64,000 nt of DNA from Pycnococcus provasolii (taxonomy: Eukaryota; Chlorophyta; Pseudoscourfieldiophyceae; Pseudoscourfieldiales), in NCBI GenBank assembly GCA_049487715.1, contig CP150550.1, positions 868,001-932,000 on the forward strand, written 5' to 3'. The position numbers were made by a program, and so were the translations under genes. Positions 1 through 12,145 of this stretch are shown one piece after another. The number at the start of each line of letters is the position of its first letter. Within the stretch, counting starts at the first letter, position 1. The notes under the pieces were generated by a model. The model was given only the letters and a program-made list of their open reading frames with translations, did not search any database and was not told the DNA's origin.

Positions 1-1785
1 GCCCTTCATTTTGAAACGGAAATACAACTTATTTCCGTAGTGGGGGCCTTTATATACGCCGATGGGAAGCACCCTCTCCGACGCATCGACAGGGTCGACG
101 GTCATGGTCGCCGGAATTGTCGATGGCGCTTCGTCATCACCTGTCCGTCCCGGTGTCGGTGTCGGCGTCTCCAGTGAAGCCACGGGCGGCACGCCGTTCG
201 GCCTGCCTAGCGCGGGACTTTCGTCGTCCAAATGCTCTGGCTGTTTCTCGATTTTGCGGCGCAGCTGCTCCAGCAGTTCAGCACCTGCTGCAGTGTACTG
301 CTCGGGTAGTTGCTCAACCTGCGGGTAGTTCAGCGCCGACGTCGATCCGAAGTGACGAATGGCATGATCACGTATGTATGCAAGGGCAGTTGCATCACCC
401 GATACGGCATCTGTACTGGCTGGTTGAGCAATGTATGCCTTGCCCTTCAACTTGAAAGAGAAATACTTCGTTGTTCCGCAGTCAGAGGATTTGTATACGC
501 CGTAGTATTTAGATTGTGGCGGCGGCGGTGGCGGTAACGGTAGCGCTGGCGGCGGTGGTGGCGCGTTCGGCCTGTCTAGTGCGAGACTTTCGTCGTCCAA
601 ATGCTCTGGCTGTTTCTCGATTTTGCGGCGCAGCTGCTCCAGCAGTTCAGCACCTGCTGCAGTGTACTGCTCGGGTAGTTGCTCAACCTGCGGGTAGTTC
701 AGCGCCGACGCCGATCCGAAGTGACGAATGGCATGATCACGTATGTATGCAAGGGCAGTTGCATCACCCGATACGGCATTTGTACTGGCTGGATGAGCAG
801 TGTATGCCTTGCCCTTCAATATGAAAGAGAAATACATCTTTGTTCCGTAGTCAGGGTATTTGTATACGCCGTAGTATTTAGATTGTGGCAGCGGCGGTGG
901 CGGTAACGGTAGCGCTGGCGGCGGTGGTGGTAACGGTAGCGCTGGCGGTGGTGGCGGTGACGGCAGTGCGCCAGCTGCTCTTTTCTGACGAGCTGGTTCG
1001 TCGTTGGTCGTCGTTGTCGCTTCGTCAGGCTTGTTGTCGCGCCCAAGCACCTCGTCGACCCACTTCTCGACATCAACCTCCTCCTCTTCCTGCACTTGGT
1101 CATCTCTCCGTGTCATTTCTTGCTTTTTTGTGGCGCTCGACTTTCTGCAGGCGCTGCATGTTGTGCGCCATTTCTCGTTCTGGCCTCTTATTTCGCAGTG
1201 CCTGATTTTGCACATCGGGCACAACGGCCTTGGAGGTTGCGCAGGCGCCACCGCAGATATCGCGTTCCACGCCTCTCCAGAGGGGGCCCTACCAGCGGGA
1301 GGTGAGTACATCGCCGCATCCAGAACCATGGGCGCCCCTCCATCGTGGTGACGAAGGTGCTGATTCTGATTCTCATTTTCCTCAAGAGGCACATCATCGT
1401 CCTCATTCCCGTTCAACTCCATCATCGCGACATCCCCACGCGGAGGAGGGTGAGGTGCACCACCAAGAGCAACAGGAATGCTTGATGGATTCCCCACAAG
1501 TTCCTCCCCAAGCTCCCCACCAACAAGCTCATCACATCCAGGCACCACCACAACAGGCTCCACAAGCTCCTCCTCCAACAAGGATGGTTCCTCACGAGCA
1601 CTGATAGCACTAGGAGGCACGACAGCACTATAGGTAGGAGGCATCGGCATACAAGGAGGCCTACTAGGAGACAAGGCAGGAGCGTCATTCACCACGCCAG
1701 CGACGTCATCATGGTCGTCGTGCGCCATTCTTGGAAGCCTCCATGAATGACGCGTGCGTTCCTCCATGTCCTCCTCCTCCTCCAT
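1..1785 (-). CDS. AP2/ERF-repeat protein with zinc-binding-type region, 3'-truncated by window edge
   Basis: The frame is open from ATG at 1785 to position 1 with no stop, so the C-terminus lies outside the window. A second in-frame ATG at 1728 is an alternative start. About 190 residues of acidic, proline-rich sequence precede a CxxC...CxxC cluster (C189, C192, C210, C213). After a proline-rich linker come AP2/ERF-like domains. Each starts SKYYGVYK, has KYFSFKLKGKAY or similar, then LAYIRDHAIRHFGS and ALNYP, which matches the AP2 pattern YRGVR...AYDRAA...G....LNFP. Two copies are complete (about 875-690 and 508-320) and a third starts at 60-1. Copies 1 and 2 are nearly identical over a 369-bp unit. 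By family the protein probably binds DNA in the nucleus. The domain assignment is inferred from motif spacing. Confidence 0.72.
   Translation of the reverse strand, partial: MEEEEDMEERTRHSWRLPRMAHDDHDDVAGVVNDAPALSPSRPPCMPMPPTYSAVVPPSAISAREEPSLLEEELVEPVVVVPGCDELVGGELGEELVGNPSSIPVALGGAPHPPPRGDVAMMELNGNEDDDVPLEENENQNQHLRHHDGGAPMVLDAAMYSPPAGRAPSGEAWNAISAVAPAQPPRPLCPMCKIRHCEIRGQNEKWRTTCSACRKSSATKKQEMTRRDDQVQEEEEVDVEKWVDEVLGRDNKPDEATTTTNDEPARQKRAAGALPSPPPPPALPLPPPPPALPLPPPPLPQSKYYGVYKYPDYGTKMYFSFILKGKAYTAHPASTNAVSGDATALAYIRDHAIRHFGSASALNYPQVEQLPEQYTAAGAELLEQLRRKIEKQPEHLDDESLALDRPNAPPPPPALPLPPPPPPQSKYYGVYKSSDCGTTKYFSFKLKGKAYIAQPASTDAVSGDATALAYIRDHAIRHFGSTSALNYPQVEQLPEQYTAAGAELLEQLRRKIEKQPEHLDDESPALGRPNGVPPVASLETPTPTPGRTGDDEAPSTIPATMTVDPVDASERVLPIGVYKGPHYGNKLYFRFKMKG
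201..929 (-). repeat. 369-bp in-frame tandem duplication in the AP2-like gene
   Basis: Two near-identical units are offset by 369 bp (for example aatgctctgg at 231 and 600). Each encodes 123 residues: a proline-rich linker, one AP2-like domain and a charged helix containing EQLRRKIEKQPEHLDDES. The near identity points to recent duplication or gene conversion. Confidence 0.85.
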
Positions 1786-1935
1786 GTTTGTTGGCGAATG
1801 ACAAAAGGGAACACGAAGCAGGCTTGGTTTTGTTGTACCACTGTTTTGGTCGGGAGGTTTGGGTGGGATCTCCATGTAATGATGTGATCGGGGGGCGGGA
1901 AGAAAGCAAGAAAGGGAAATCCAACCTTCGTCGAA

Positions 1936-1965
1936 CTAACCCTAACCCTAACCCTAACCCTAACC
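1936..1965 (-). repeat. Interstitial telomeric array (TTAGGG on minus strand)
   Basis: Five copies of CCCTAA-type sequence on the plus strand. The array lies about 150 nt upstream of the AP2-like gene's ATG, with TTAGGG on that gene's coding strand. Confidence 0.95.
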
Positions 1966-2109
1966 GTTTGTCCGTCTTCCCCTTCCCCTTTACCCCTTAG
2001 GGATTCCTACTTCCTAAGTGTTTCTTCAGTGTTTGGAAAATACTCCCGTGTTTGTAAAATACGCCCTCTACCATCCTACATACTGTACAGTACAGATGGT
2101 CTAGGTAGG

Positions 2110-2145
2110 AAGCTACGGTACCAGTACAGTACCGTACAGTAGCTT
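2110..2145. repeat. GTAC-rich imperfect inverted repeat
   Basis: AAGCTACGGTAC (2110-2121) faces GTACCGTACAGTAGCTT (2129-2145). The arms pair except for a 4-5 nt bulge. It lies about 325 nt upstream of the AP2-like ATG. Confidence 0.6.
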
Positions 2146-2294
2146 GAGGAAGAATGTAGTACTACTGTAAGGTAAGGCTCTATTTCTTAATGATATCAAA
2201 TAGTACATACTACTCTTAACTTATTACTGTACGGGAATAAGTATCCAAGCCATATAAGCCATATCTTTTAATTTCATTGAAAGTGATTATTATG

Positions 2295-5200
2295 TCACTG
2301 AGAGAATAGTGCGAGAGTGGAGTCATTCGGAGTTAAGGCAGCCTGAGAGGAGTCATTCTCCATTAAGGCGCCTACTGCCGCGGGCCAATCGTGGAATTCG
2401 ACAAACTCTTCTTCGAGAGAATCCTCCTCCAATCCCAACGATGCGTACAGTTCGTGCAGCGTGACCGTCTGTGACTGTTTCATCTCCTGCGCACCTGTGA
2501 ACTTGCCCACATTCGCAGCTCTAACCCTCGTAAGAGGCTGTTTCCCAAGCATATTAATCAGCTCGTTTGCGCCCCCCGTTGGATCGCTCACCGCAATGCA
2601 ACCGATGATCTGGCGCATCGTGTAGCCGATGCCACGCCAGATGGGGCTCGACGCCTTCTCAAGACCGAGCTGGACTAGGCGCCCGAGCGTGAGACGTTTG
2701 CGCGGACGTCCTGAATTTGGCACCGTCCATCTTGGTACTCTGTCGATGTAATGCCGTGCAATGTCATCGAATTCCATGTTTGCGCTGGTCGCGTCGCGCG
2801 ACAGCGAGCACAGTCCACGCGCGTTGTCTCGCGCGCGCATCAGTACGACGTTAACAAGATCGAGACCTGTAGATCGATCAATCTCCGCACCTGGAGGGTG
2901 GCCAAAGTCCTTCACAACTTCACGTGCCATACGCAGGCACGCTTTCTTACCCAAAATCTTCCGAGCCTTTGGACTGAGACGCACCGACGACACCAGCGCC
3001 GCCTCATCTGGCTGATCGAGGTGTTCGAAGAGCATGATGTCTAGTACGGACAGCTCGAGGCGCGCTGACAGCTCTGCCAAGTTTTCAATGCGCATCGCCT
3101 TCTGCATCTGAATGATTTCCGCATTTGCGTTTTTCCCACCGTTCCCGTTGACGGTTTCATCCTTCAGTGCGTCGTTGTGGCAATACTCCTGGAGCGTGTA
3201 AAAAATCTGCGAGAGTGCCACATGGGCCATGTTTCCCATGGTTGGCGACTGCAATTCCCAGCGATCTCGCTGATTCATGCGAAGCCATCGCGCTGAATCG
3301 GACTTCAAGCCGCCACTACTATCGTAATCGACTTCTTTCCCGGCAATCTCATCTGGTGAAAATGCCAGTCCCGACTCGTCGCTCTCGCTCGTGCTCGAGC
3401 CCTCTTCGACATCCGGGGGAAGCGAGGAATCTAATGGATGAGAAAGGAAGTTGTCAAGTCTCTCGTGTATTTTGACCACCGATCCGAGGAATCCTTCCCC
3501 AGCAGGACTCTGCGCACGAAAGTTATCAGCAGGTGTCAGATCTGAGGCAGCTTTCCGTGTTCGGAATCCTGTTGGGGCATCAGGCGAACCGTCGAGGAAC
3601 TTTGGGTTCAGCGACAGCACGTATGCGCTTAAGTTGCGCCAGCCAAACGTGTAGAGCACTGCACTGACATGCGTGCGTAGCCTGGCAAAAAGCGACCCAG
3701 AACGCATAAGCTCGATAGCGCGTGAGCGTCCCTTTGATGCAGACAGTTCTTTCAATTTGTCACTCTGACGCCGTCGCTCGCGCTCCTCAGAAAATAGATC
3801 GGTGAAGATTGCGACGACGAATTGAATGATGACGAATAAAGTGATGAAGGGGAAGAAAATGTAGATGAACACAATCGATGCATACTCACCTGGACCCAGT
3901 AAGACGCCCTTTTCCTTTCCGAACAGAACCGTATGCGTGATACCAATCATTTCGCCCAACTGAAACTCGCCCATAAACTCGATGGACGATAGCATCGTCT
4001 GGTACGTCTTGACGCGATCGCCTACGATGAGATGTAACGCAAAGCCGCAGCCAACACAACACAGCATCATAACAACGGCAAGCAAGAGAACAGGCTCTAC
4101 GGATCTCTGCATTGCGCGCAGCAAAGGAAAGAATCCCTCGAAGTATCCCATGAGACGCGAGATGTTAGCAATGATCAGCATCACGATGGGAAATTGCATC
4201 ATACTGTACGTGTAGTACAGCATGCCCATGTTGTCAACATTCTGCAAAAAATCCACGAAAGTCTGTGCCTCAGAGGCATCACGCGAAAGCTGGTGACGGA
4301 ATGCTCCAAGCGGGTAACCCTCCAATGGAGCTGGAGCATCCCCTCGTCTCTTTGGTAGCAGGATTCGAGCGTCAGCTGATTCCTGATCGTACCAGCGATA
4401 ACTACTATCGTAAGAGAGTTGCTCCGAGAAGCGAAAGTTGAAAGTGAAACGCATCGAATATCCAACGACTAGAAGTGCGGGCGCCACAAAGTTAGTCGTT
4501 TCGCGAGCCACATCCCATACACCGATGGTGAAGGTGCGACGCACAATCACCCCAGTCTCGCGCTTGATCTCAGCATTGGACAAGTCACGCATGTAAAGAA
4601 GAAAGTTGAGCAAGCTGTTCAGGCAGAGCACGAAGGAAACAGTCGCAATAAATACGTCCACAGCAAAGAGTATGAGCCTCTCGGACGAACCGTCGAAGTA
4701 ATGGTCAAGAGGAATCGTGCGAAAGTCAATTGCTGGGTGGATCCCGCCGTCAGACTGGAAGTTGAATTTCACGCGCAAGTCTGCCAGTGCATCCGCCTTG
4801 GTGTGATGCATGGGAATGCGCATCGTTACGCTCTTCGTCTTTGCATCCGTGAAGCGTGCCGCTCGCAGGTACCACATCAAACGCCTAATTGCCACCTCGC
4901 TTGCCGTGGCGTCTAAAAACACATCCCATCCTCCACCAACCTCTTCGTCACGATAAAACGCATAAGGTTGTTTCACCGAGGATAGTTCAGTGGTCGTATT
5001 GTAGAATGCCCCCTTAAATGCGCCAAGCTTTGGCTTGTACAACAGTGGCTCTTCCTCTCCGTTGACGCTAGCTCTTGAGAATATCGGGTCGACTCCATAC
5101 GCGTTCAAATTGTGCGCTTGAGAACAGAAAGTCTTCGGAGGATGCAACGAATCAAATCGACCAGATCGATGGACTTTCGTATTCACTGGGCAACCAACGT

Positions 5201-5516
5201 TGTATTCAGCTCTGTCCTGGTAAATCAATACACCTCCAATGATGCGCATCGCACCGCCAGCTCCAACAGTACGAGGCTTGGCGTATCTTCCATAGAAGAG
5301 CTCGGATATCTGCATTGATTGGAAATCGTCATCCAGGGTGTTGTAGCCAGCCCAAATTTCTTCGGGGTCAATTGATTCTACGTTCTTTTTCTCAATCTGA
5401 AGGGGGCCCTTTGAGCTTCTTCCACCAGCACGCAGAAGCTTACGCGCAGTCACGCGAGTAGTTGTTTGATTGTCCGTTGAAGAGGTTGTCGTTGTCGTTG
5501 TTGCTACTGCTGCAAA

Positions 5517-5572
<56 letters not shown>

Positions 5573-8500
5573 AAGTCGTGGTCGAAGTCGTGGTCGTTGT
5601 TGTCGACGCATTCAGCACCTGCGGCGGTGGAAGCACCGAATAGTAGGTGTACCGTGCACCTTCCACACCACGATTGCAGTCCGGAACATTGCTTTTTGTC
5701 ACCTGATCAGCACGTGCAATGACATTCAATGCCCGAGACGTGATGTCCTCAAGCTCGCGCGCTGCGTTGTCAAGAGATAGTGCGGTATTACCCGCATCGA
5801 AAGTCTCCGACAAGGTTTCGAGTGCCTGTGCAAGCGCAACTGTCAGATCGAGCAACTCCTCACCTTTTGCCAAAATTATGCTCTGCTCAACCTTCGTGGA
5901 ATTGAGCATATCGTCAAACAGTTCGACAACGGATGAGGCGGACGATGTGACTGACAGGGCGTCGACAAGGCTTGTCGCACCCAGCACTTCGGCACGCGAA
6001 TCCTCAATTCTCCGAAGCAGTGCCTCCGTCCCTCTCTGCAGAGCCGTGAGGCGCCGCGCCTCTGCCTCAGGGCCAGATGACGGTGGACTGCTCTCGATTG
6101 CACCCACAACAACAAGATCGTCGTCTTCTTGGAGAGAGCGCGCGCGACGCCGAGACATCTTCTCAATCACAGCATTCACCGTGACCTCGCTATCACCACT
6201 CTCGGAGTTGGGAACCGCGGTGCACTCAAGAATGCGAATGTGCCCACGCGTGTATCCTATCTTAGACGCCACATCCTCTCTCACCGCGGCGCTTTCCTCT
6301 GTCGTCGAGTCCAGAAGCGTGGCGCAATTCGTGCCTTTCACGCGCACGCGGTAATTTGCAGAAGCACCTTCCACTACTCGAAACTGCACGCGATCAAGGA
6401 CACCTTCACGACCATCTTTATCGTAGGATTTCAGAACAAAGTCGTACGCACCTGGCGCGCACAGGCCATCGACAAGAGAAGCGTCTGTGCACTCCGACGA
6501 TGATCCGACTGCCACAAGAGTAGCGCTCATGTCGCCATCCACAGCGTCGATTGCGGTAGCGATGCACTCAGGAAAACTTGCGCCTTCTACAACGCAACCA
6601 CGAAGCATGCCACTTGGACTCTTCGCACCGTACAGCAGCACGAAGGGCATCTCCGCCGGGGCGCGTAGCGCCACCACTGGCCCAAATCCATCATCAACGC
6701 CGCCCGCAGATGACGGAAGACTGTTCTGGAGAGCCTCAAGCTTTTCGCAAGTCATTGTCTCGCACCGACCGTTTGGATCATTTGCTGGGCACCAGTGCTG
6801 GCCCTCTGGGCACGGTTCAATGAGCGTCACGGTTCGCACGTCACTAGCGTAAGCACCTGCAGAGTCAAATGCCATAAAGTTGATTACGAACGTTGATTGC
6901 ACCGTCGCGCTCGTGTTGAGACAGCCAGCCAAACCCTTCGACTGGAACTCATGGCCTGGACATCCAACATCCAGGCAGTCATCTGGTGGGCATGACAGCA
7001 GCTTGGCGCCAAGATCCCCGTCTTCGTTGTCCACGGCGTTCGCACCAGCCTCGCAAGGCGCCTCGTCCGACGATGCCGTGCCATCGGGGCAACGTTCGTA
7101 CTTCGTGAAACGCTTCAACTTGATTGCCTTCGAGCCGATGAGCACGATGCTGGGTGGCTGATTGCTGGGGGCTGGATCAGCACCGAGAGTCTCGCTGTTA
7201 GAGCCAAAGTCTCCCTCGCACGGTGCGCCATCCTTCGTGCACGTCACACCGTCTGCACACCGCGTTTCCCCCGCTGAACAGCCCGCGAGAACTACAATGG
7301 TACGCTTCACCTGAGCAACATTGCCCGCGCTGTCCTCGACGACGTAGTTAACCTCGTAGGTGCCAGCATCGCTGATGCCACAGCCTTCGAGCCCATATTT
7401 CGCATATTCCTTATTGCATGTCATGACAAATGGCGAGAGGTCACCATCCTCTTTATCTGATGCAACAACGCCTCGGTCACACTTTGACGACAAGGGCTCG
7501 CCTGTCGGGCATTTGACATACGCCTGCCCTGCATCGATCTCCACCTTCGCGAGGCCTTGCAGCAAGATCGTTGGCGGCTCGTCTGGCTTCTTTGTGGGTG
7601 CATCTTCATCAGTGGCCACACCGACTGTTCCCGCGCTCGCACAGAATCCGTCAGACGACGAACAGCTTCCATCTTCACAAATCACAGAACCCTGCTCAGG
7701 ACACTTGGGTGTCACCGTAATCCATCTTTGCACTTCCTCCGCCTTGTTGCCGCTCTTGTCGTCACAGTTGTAGATAACAATTGCACGTTTGCCATCCACA
7801 GATGGCTCACTCGTATCCACCTTATCTCCTCCACCAAACACGCTTACGCGCTCCTTGATGTCCTTCGTGCCGTCAAGGCAGACGTAGCCCGGCTCCTCGT
7901 ACTTCTCGCCTTGCACAATAGATTCTGCCATCACTAGTTTGCCCGAAGTTGTGCGAGCAAGCTTGCTCTCAGAGTTTAGGGCAACAAGCGCGAGTTTCGG
8001 CGGCTCGGTGTCAACCTCAGGTTCAAATGCAGCCACGTCGGGCTCGTCTTCCGTCACGGTGGGCGACACTGTTGCACAGGATCCGTACGCGCTGCAAACG
8101 GGCGGGTCGTACTCCAGGCAAAGTTTCTCACTCTGACCAGTCTGCTGAGAGGCTTCCGCGCATGCGTCGCGAACATGCACACGACGCGTCTTCGAATCCG
8201 CCTCATTTCCCGCCTTGTCGACGCAGGTGTAGATCAGCACAAAGGGCGAAGTTGCCTGCGTCGGTTCCTCAGTCTTGACTTTTGCGATGCCTTCTGGAGG
8301 TTTCACGAACAAAGGGCCATCTCGGTCATCCATGCACGATGCGCCATCATCTTTATACTTCTTCATCTGGTCAACGAATACCTCCTCGTCGCCCTTCAGA
8401 GTCAGCACAGGATGAACAATATCGGGCGTCGCCGGGGGCGTCGCCGGGACATTCTCAGCCTCTGAATCCTCCTCGCTCACATCCGGAATCGCCTCGTCGG

Positions 8501-11144
8501 AAACCTCCGTGACCAAACCGGGTTGCGGCGGTGGAGGAAATGGAGGCGGGCTTGGAGACGGCGTGCCTGGTGGAGGACCGGGCGGCGGATTTGGAGGGGG
8601 AGCGGGCGGCAAAGCTGGATTGGGTGGTGGCGGTGGAGGTATTGCAGGTGGCGGAGGTGCCGGCGGTGCCGAGGGAGGGGGTAATGGTGGCGGCGATGGC
8701 GCAGGCGGAGGAGGAGGACTTGGCGGCGGAAGAGGAGGACTTGGCGGGTTTGGCGGCGGCGGGCTTGGCGGCGGCGGTCCTGGCGGCGGCGGCGGCGATG
8801 GCATTGGGAACGGTGGAGGTGATGGCGCCGGTGGCGGCGGAGGGCTCGTCGGTGGTGGTGCTGGCGGTGGCGGTGCTGGCAGCGGCGGCGGCGGTTGATT
8901 TGGCGGAGGGTTTGACGGTGGCTGTAGCGGAGGGTTTGGCGGTGGCGCAAAGGGTGCGGGGGGTAACGCCTGCTGCACAGATCCGCTCGCAGCTACTCCA
9001 GTGACGCCAGTGAGGCCTGCGCTTACAAGCTGAGTGGACAATGAGCCGCTCTCGATAGCACTGATAAGACTCTCCGAGATGGCGGTTGGCTTTTCCTCGG
9101 GACCGAGCGCGATACGCATCGTGACTGTGACACCAACCTCTAGCGTGTGACGTCGTCGCGAGTCTGCGGGCGTAATGGAGGTGATGGTGATGGCGTCAGC
9201 GTCCAAGTTGAGGGTAGATGCAATGCCATCTTTAAATGCAGTCTGCTGAGGTCCCGAGAAAGTTGCCATGCTAATGCCCTGCAACGTCAGAGACGCACTG
9301 ACAGATGCCACTGCTGGTGGCGGCGGTGAAGGTGGAGGAGATGGAGGTGGAGATGGAGGTGGTGAAGGTGGAGGAGATGGAGATGGAGGTGGAGATGGAG
9401 GTGGTGAAGGTGGAGGAGATGGAGGAGGAGATGGAGGTGGAGATGGAGGTGGTGAAGGTGGAGGAGATGGTGGAGGAGATGGAGGTGGAGATGGAGGTGG
9501 TGAAGGCGGTGGCGGTGAAGGAGGAGGCAGTGGCGGCGAAGGAGGAGGTGGTGGCGGTGATGGTGGAGATGGCGGAGGAGGTGGCGGTGAAGGTGGTGGA
9601 GATGGAGGTGGTGAAGGTGGAGGAGATGGTGGAGGAGATGGAGGTGGTGGAGATGGAGGAGGAGATGGAGGTGGAGATGGAGGTGGTGAAGGTGGAGGAG
9701 ATGGAGGTGGAGATGGAGGTGGAGATGGAGGTGGTGAAGGTGGAGGAGATGGAGGTGGAGATGGAGGTGGAGATGGAGGTGGTGAAGGTGGAGGAGGAGA
9801 TGGAGGTGGAGATGGAGGTGGTGAAGGTGGAGGAGATGGAGGTGGAGATGGAGGTGGTGAAGGTGGAGGAGATGGAGGTGGTGAAGGTGGAGGAGATGGA
9901 GGTGGAGGAGATGGAGGTGGAGATGGAGGTGGTGAAGGTGGAGGAGATGGAGGTGGAGATGGAGGTGGTGAAGGTGGAGGAGATGGAGGTGGTGAAGGAC
10001 ATGTAGTCGAAATCCATTGTGTCTCTTTATGAGTATCAGAGCATTCAGACTGACTCCATCCGCTCCATGTATTGCACCAAATGCAACCCCAACACGTACA
10101 GCCACGGCATCGATATTCCGTGTAACCGCAACTTAGAAGCTTACGCCGTGCTCCTCCGCCGGACGGCGTTGAAGGAATTGGTACCGCGCTGCGAAATGTG
10201 CGTTTCGGCGTTTCGCAGTAGCCCCAAGAATCTGATGCGTTCAGCACGACTCGTGTGCCGAGCGTTCCATTCTCGGCAGCATCGCGAGCGGCTAGCACAC
10301 CCTGTGAGTCAGCGACACTGCCGTCAAGCAGAAGTCCCGCGGTACGTCCCGCGGGATCGCCGTCGACACGAAGGTACCACTGGCCAGCTATGAGTGTTGT
10401 CGCCTCGCTCGTTCCGCTTCCCTCACTTGGGAAGGGCACGCCGCCGTCTGGGAACAAGCAGAGGTCGTCGTAGCCGGCACCTAGCCTGTCTTCGTCAACG
10501 CGACAGAGGTTCCACGTCGCGACTTCGCGCAGCTGGTCCTGAGCGAGCGCGGGGTGGCGAAAGTCGCTCGTCACGCGCACGAGGGTGGACACCGCGTCCT
10601 TTGCAACCCCGCAGTCCGCGCGGCACCCGAACCGGTCGTTTCCGTAGCTCGGTTCCTCGTACGGCGCTTCGCAGATGCCGTCTCCGCAAACAGGGTCGCG
10701 CCAGCTCGGCTTGACTACACTTCCCATGAGCCACGTCAGCGGGCCGTCGTGGCCGTCCAAGGGCGTTCGGTCTTCGAGCAAGGCGGCCGGCTCGACGCCC
10801 TTTGTAATTGCTATTTGCACGGCTTCTTTCACTTGGTACATCCGTTCCGGCGTGAGCTGGAGCTGGATGAGCCCCAAGTACGTGCCGAGCAGAAGCAACC
10901 ACGCGCAGACCCTCACAAACGGCGCATATCTGTCCACCAAGCCTCGAAAGTACCCCGAAGCCGCTGACTCGATCTCGCTAAACAACGCCCCCGAGCCTAC
11001 GCGGAAGCGGCTGGCAGCTTTGAGAGCGAGAAAACTTGCTCCCGTACCTCCTTCCTTTCCTTGCTTTGGTGCGGCCGCAGACGCCACCTGCACCTGAGAG
11101 AAGGGGCGTTTCAACTCCAACTCCGAAGATGGATGGTCCTCCAT
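2295..11144 (-). CDS. Giant polycystin (TRPP/PKD channel)-like protein with HYR-like and (SPPP)n extracellular regions
   Basis: 2949 residues in a single exon starting at ATG 11144. Order: an N-terminal membrane segment near residues 80-97; a cysteine-rich Notch/LNR-like patch containing CGDGICEAPYEEP; an (SPPP)n tract at about 380-610; a globular domain; a second proline-rich tract at about 730-875; several Ig/HYR-like repeats at about 905-1450 with recurring YTCVDKAGNEA-type strands; a poly-Thr tract near 1850-1876; a polycystin-type extracellular domain at about 1930-2150; and a channel block at about 2150-2460 with several hydrophobic segments (for example IFIYIFFPFITLFVIIQF). A cytosolic tail follows. 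By family it would be a cation channel in the ciliary or plasma membrane. The large extracellular part suggests adhesion or mechanosensing, which is inference. Both repeat tracts are open in other frames too. Confidence 0.82.
5517..5602 (-). repeat. Poly-threonine-coding microsatellite
   Basis: A run of gtcgtg units encodes consecutive threonines in the polycystin-like protein, just before the polycystin extracellular domain. Confidence 0.85.
9313..9998 (-). repeat. Low-complexity (SPPP)n-coding tandem repeat
   Basis: About 690 bp of short GGAGGTGAT/GGTGGTGAAGG-type units encode SPPP and SPPPP repeats on the minus strand. The tract is open in several frames and is prone to length change. Confidence 0.9.
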
Positions 11145-12145
11145 GGACGCGCTTGAATCGAACTGAAGATGAGAAGGATAGACTACTGCGTGTATGTGTA
11201 TGTGTTGGACGGTTCGCGTGAGCCACTGTGAGCAAGGAGGCTCAGGCTGAGCAAGATTGAGCGTGAGGGATGGCCGCCGAACCGGAAGGATGAGGGAGGA
11301 TGAGCAAGGACGGTTTTGGTTTCTCTCTCATTTCACATCTCTCTGGACGCTTCTTCGAAAGCCACTTGGCTCCTACCCGTACCTGGAGAGCCTCATAAAG
11401 TTTTAAGAGCTCGAAGAACTTCTCGCGGAGTGGCTGGCTCTGTGGTTGGCGGTTGTGCCTGCTGGATCCACTGGCTGGTTGGCGCAGAATCATCAACTTT
11501 CAAATGCCTCATTCATCAAGGCGTGATACTGTAATATGTAAAAGGGTAAGTGGAATCAGGAATCATCGTGGTCCTTGAGAGCTGCTTGGTCCTCGCGCCT
11601 GTGGTTGATTGTTTTTTGTTTTTGTTTTTCGCGTTCGTTTCTTGGAATTTTTCATTTTTGTTTACCATAACATTCGCGCACTCCATTGAACAATGGCAAC
11701 CACGACTGGCTGGCTGGACGTCTGGACGCTCCTTGGAGTTGGCCCAGTCGCGACCAGAGTCTTCCCCGTATTGTAAGACCTACCGGGTACAGTATTGTGT
11801 TTTTGAGCATCCGCAAACGCAAACGTCAGATATCATAGTGCAGAAGGTGCCTGGCCGCAGCTCACTCACTCGCAGGTACGCGCACGCGCAGCAAGCAGCC
11901 AGTCAGCCCGATCCGATTCCTCCCTACAGTAAAGGTGCCAGCAAGATCACGCGATCTAGGAAGTATGTACAACCCTAACCGCTTTGGTCGAGGAACTAGG
12001 TTAGGGTTAGGGTTAGGGTTAGGGTTAGGGTTAGGGTTCGTTCGGTTCCCCTCCCGTGACCTCATCACATCACGTGACCATTTCTGCCCCGTTGCTTTAT
12101 CACCGTGGATTAGGGTGGAGGGAGCAGTACACGTAAGAAATATAT
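11145..12145. other. Divergent intergenic region between polycystin-like and SDR genes
   Basis: About 1 kb without a credible gene. Near its right end it has a single AACCCTAACC (11971-11980) facing a longer TTAGGG array (11999-12038). A CACGTG G-box-like hexamer lies at 12072-12077, and a TATATAT run directly precedes the SDR start. Confidence 0.6.
11999..12038 (+). repeat. Interstitial telomeric array (TTAGGG)6
   Basis: Six perfect TTAGGG units lie about 108 nt upstream of the SDR ATG, on its coding strand. An opposed AACCCTAACC lies about 20 nt to the left. Confidence 0.95.

Larger units (their letters stand above)
1786..2294. other. Intergenic: 5' flank of AP2-like gene, 3' flank of polycystin-like gene
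   Basis: No convincing coding sequence. The interval holds a (CCCTAA)n array at 1936-1965, an AT-rich 3' half and a GTAC-rich imperfect hairpin near 2110-2145. Confidence 0.6.

Noticed and set aside
5719-6354. 211-codon plus-strand open frame inside the polycystin-like gene
   Set aside because: Ser/Arg-rich shadow with no domain, wholly inside a well-supported minus-strand coding region.
9268-10032. Long plus-strand Gly/Asp/Glu-rich open frames opposite the (SPPP)n tract
   Set aside because: They are mirror readings of a simple repeat, have no non-repetitive flanking sequence, and the minus frame is continuous with a clear channel protein.
11550-11978. 142-codon plus-strand open frame upstream of the SDR gene
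   Set aside because: Starts at a non-conserved site, has no recognisable domain and runs into the telomeric region. Composition looks intergenic.
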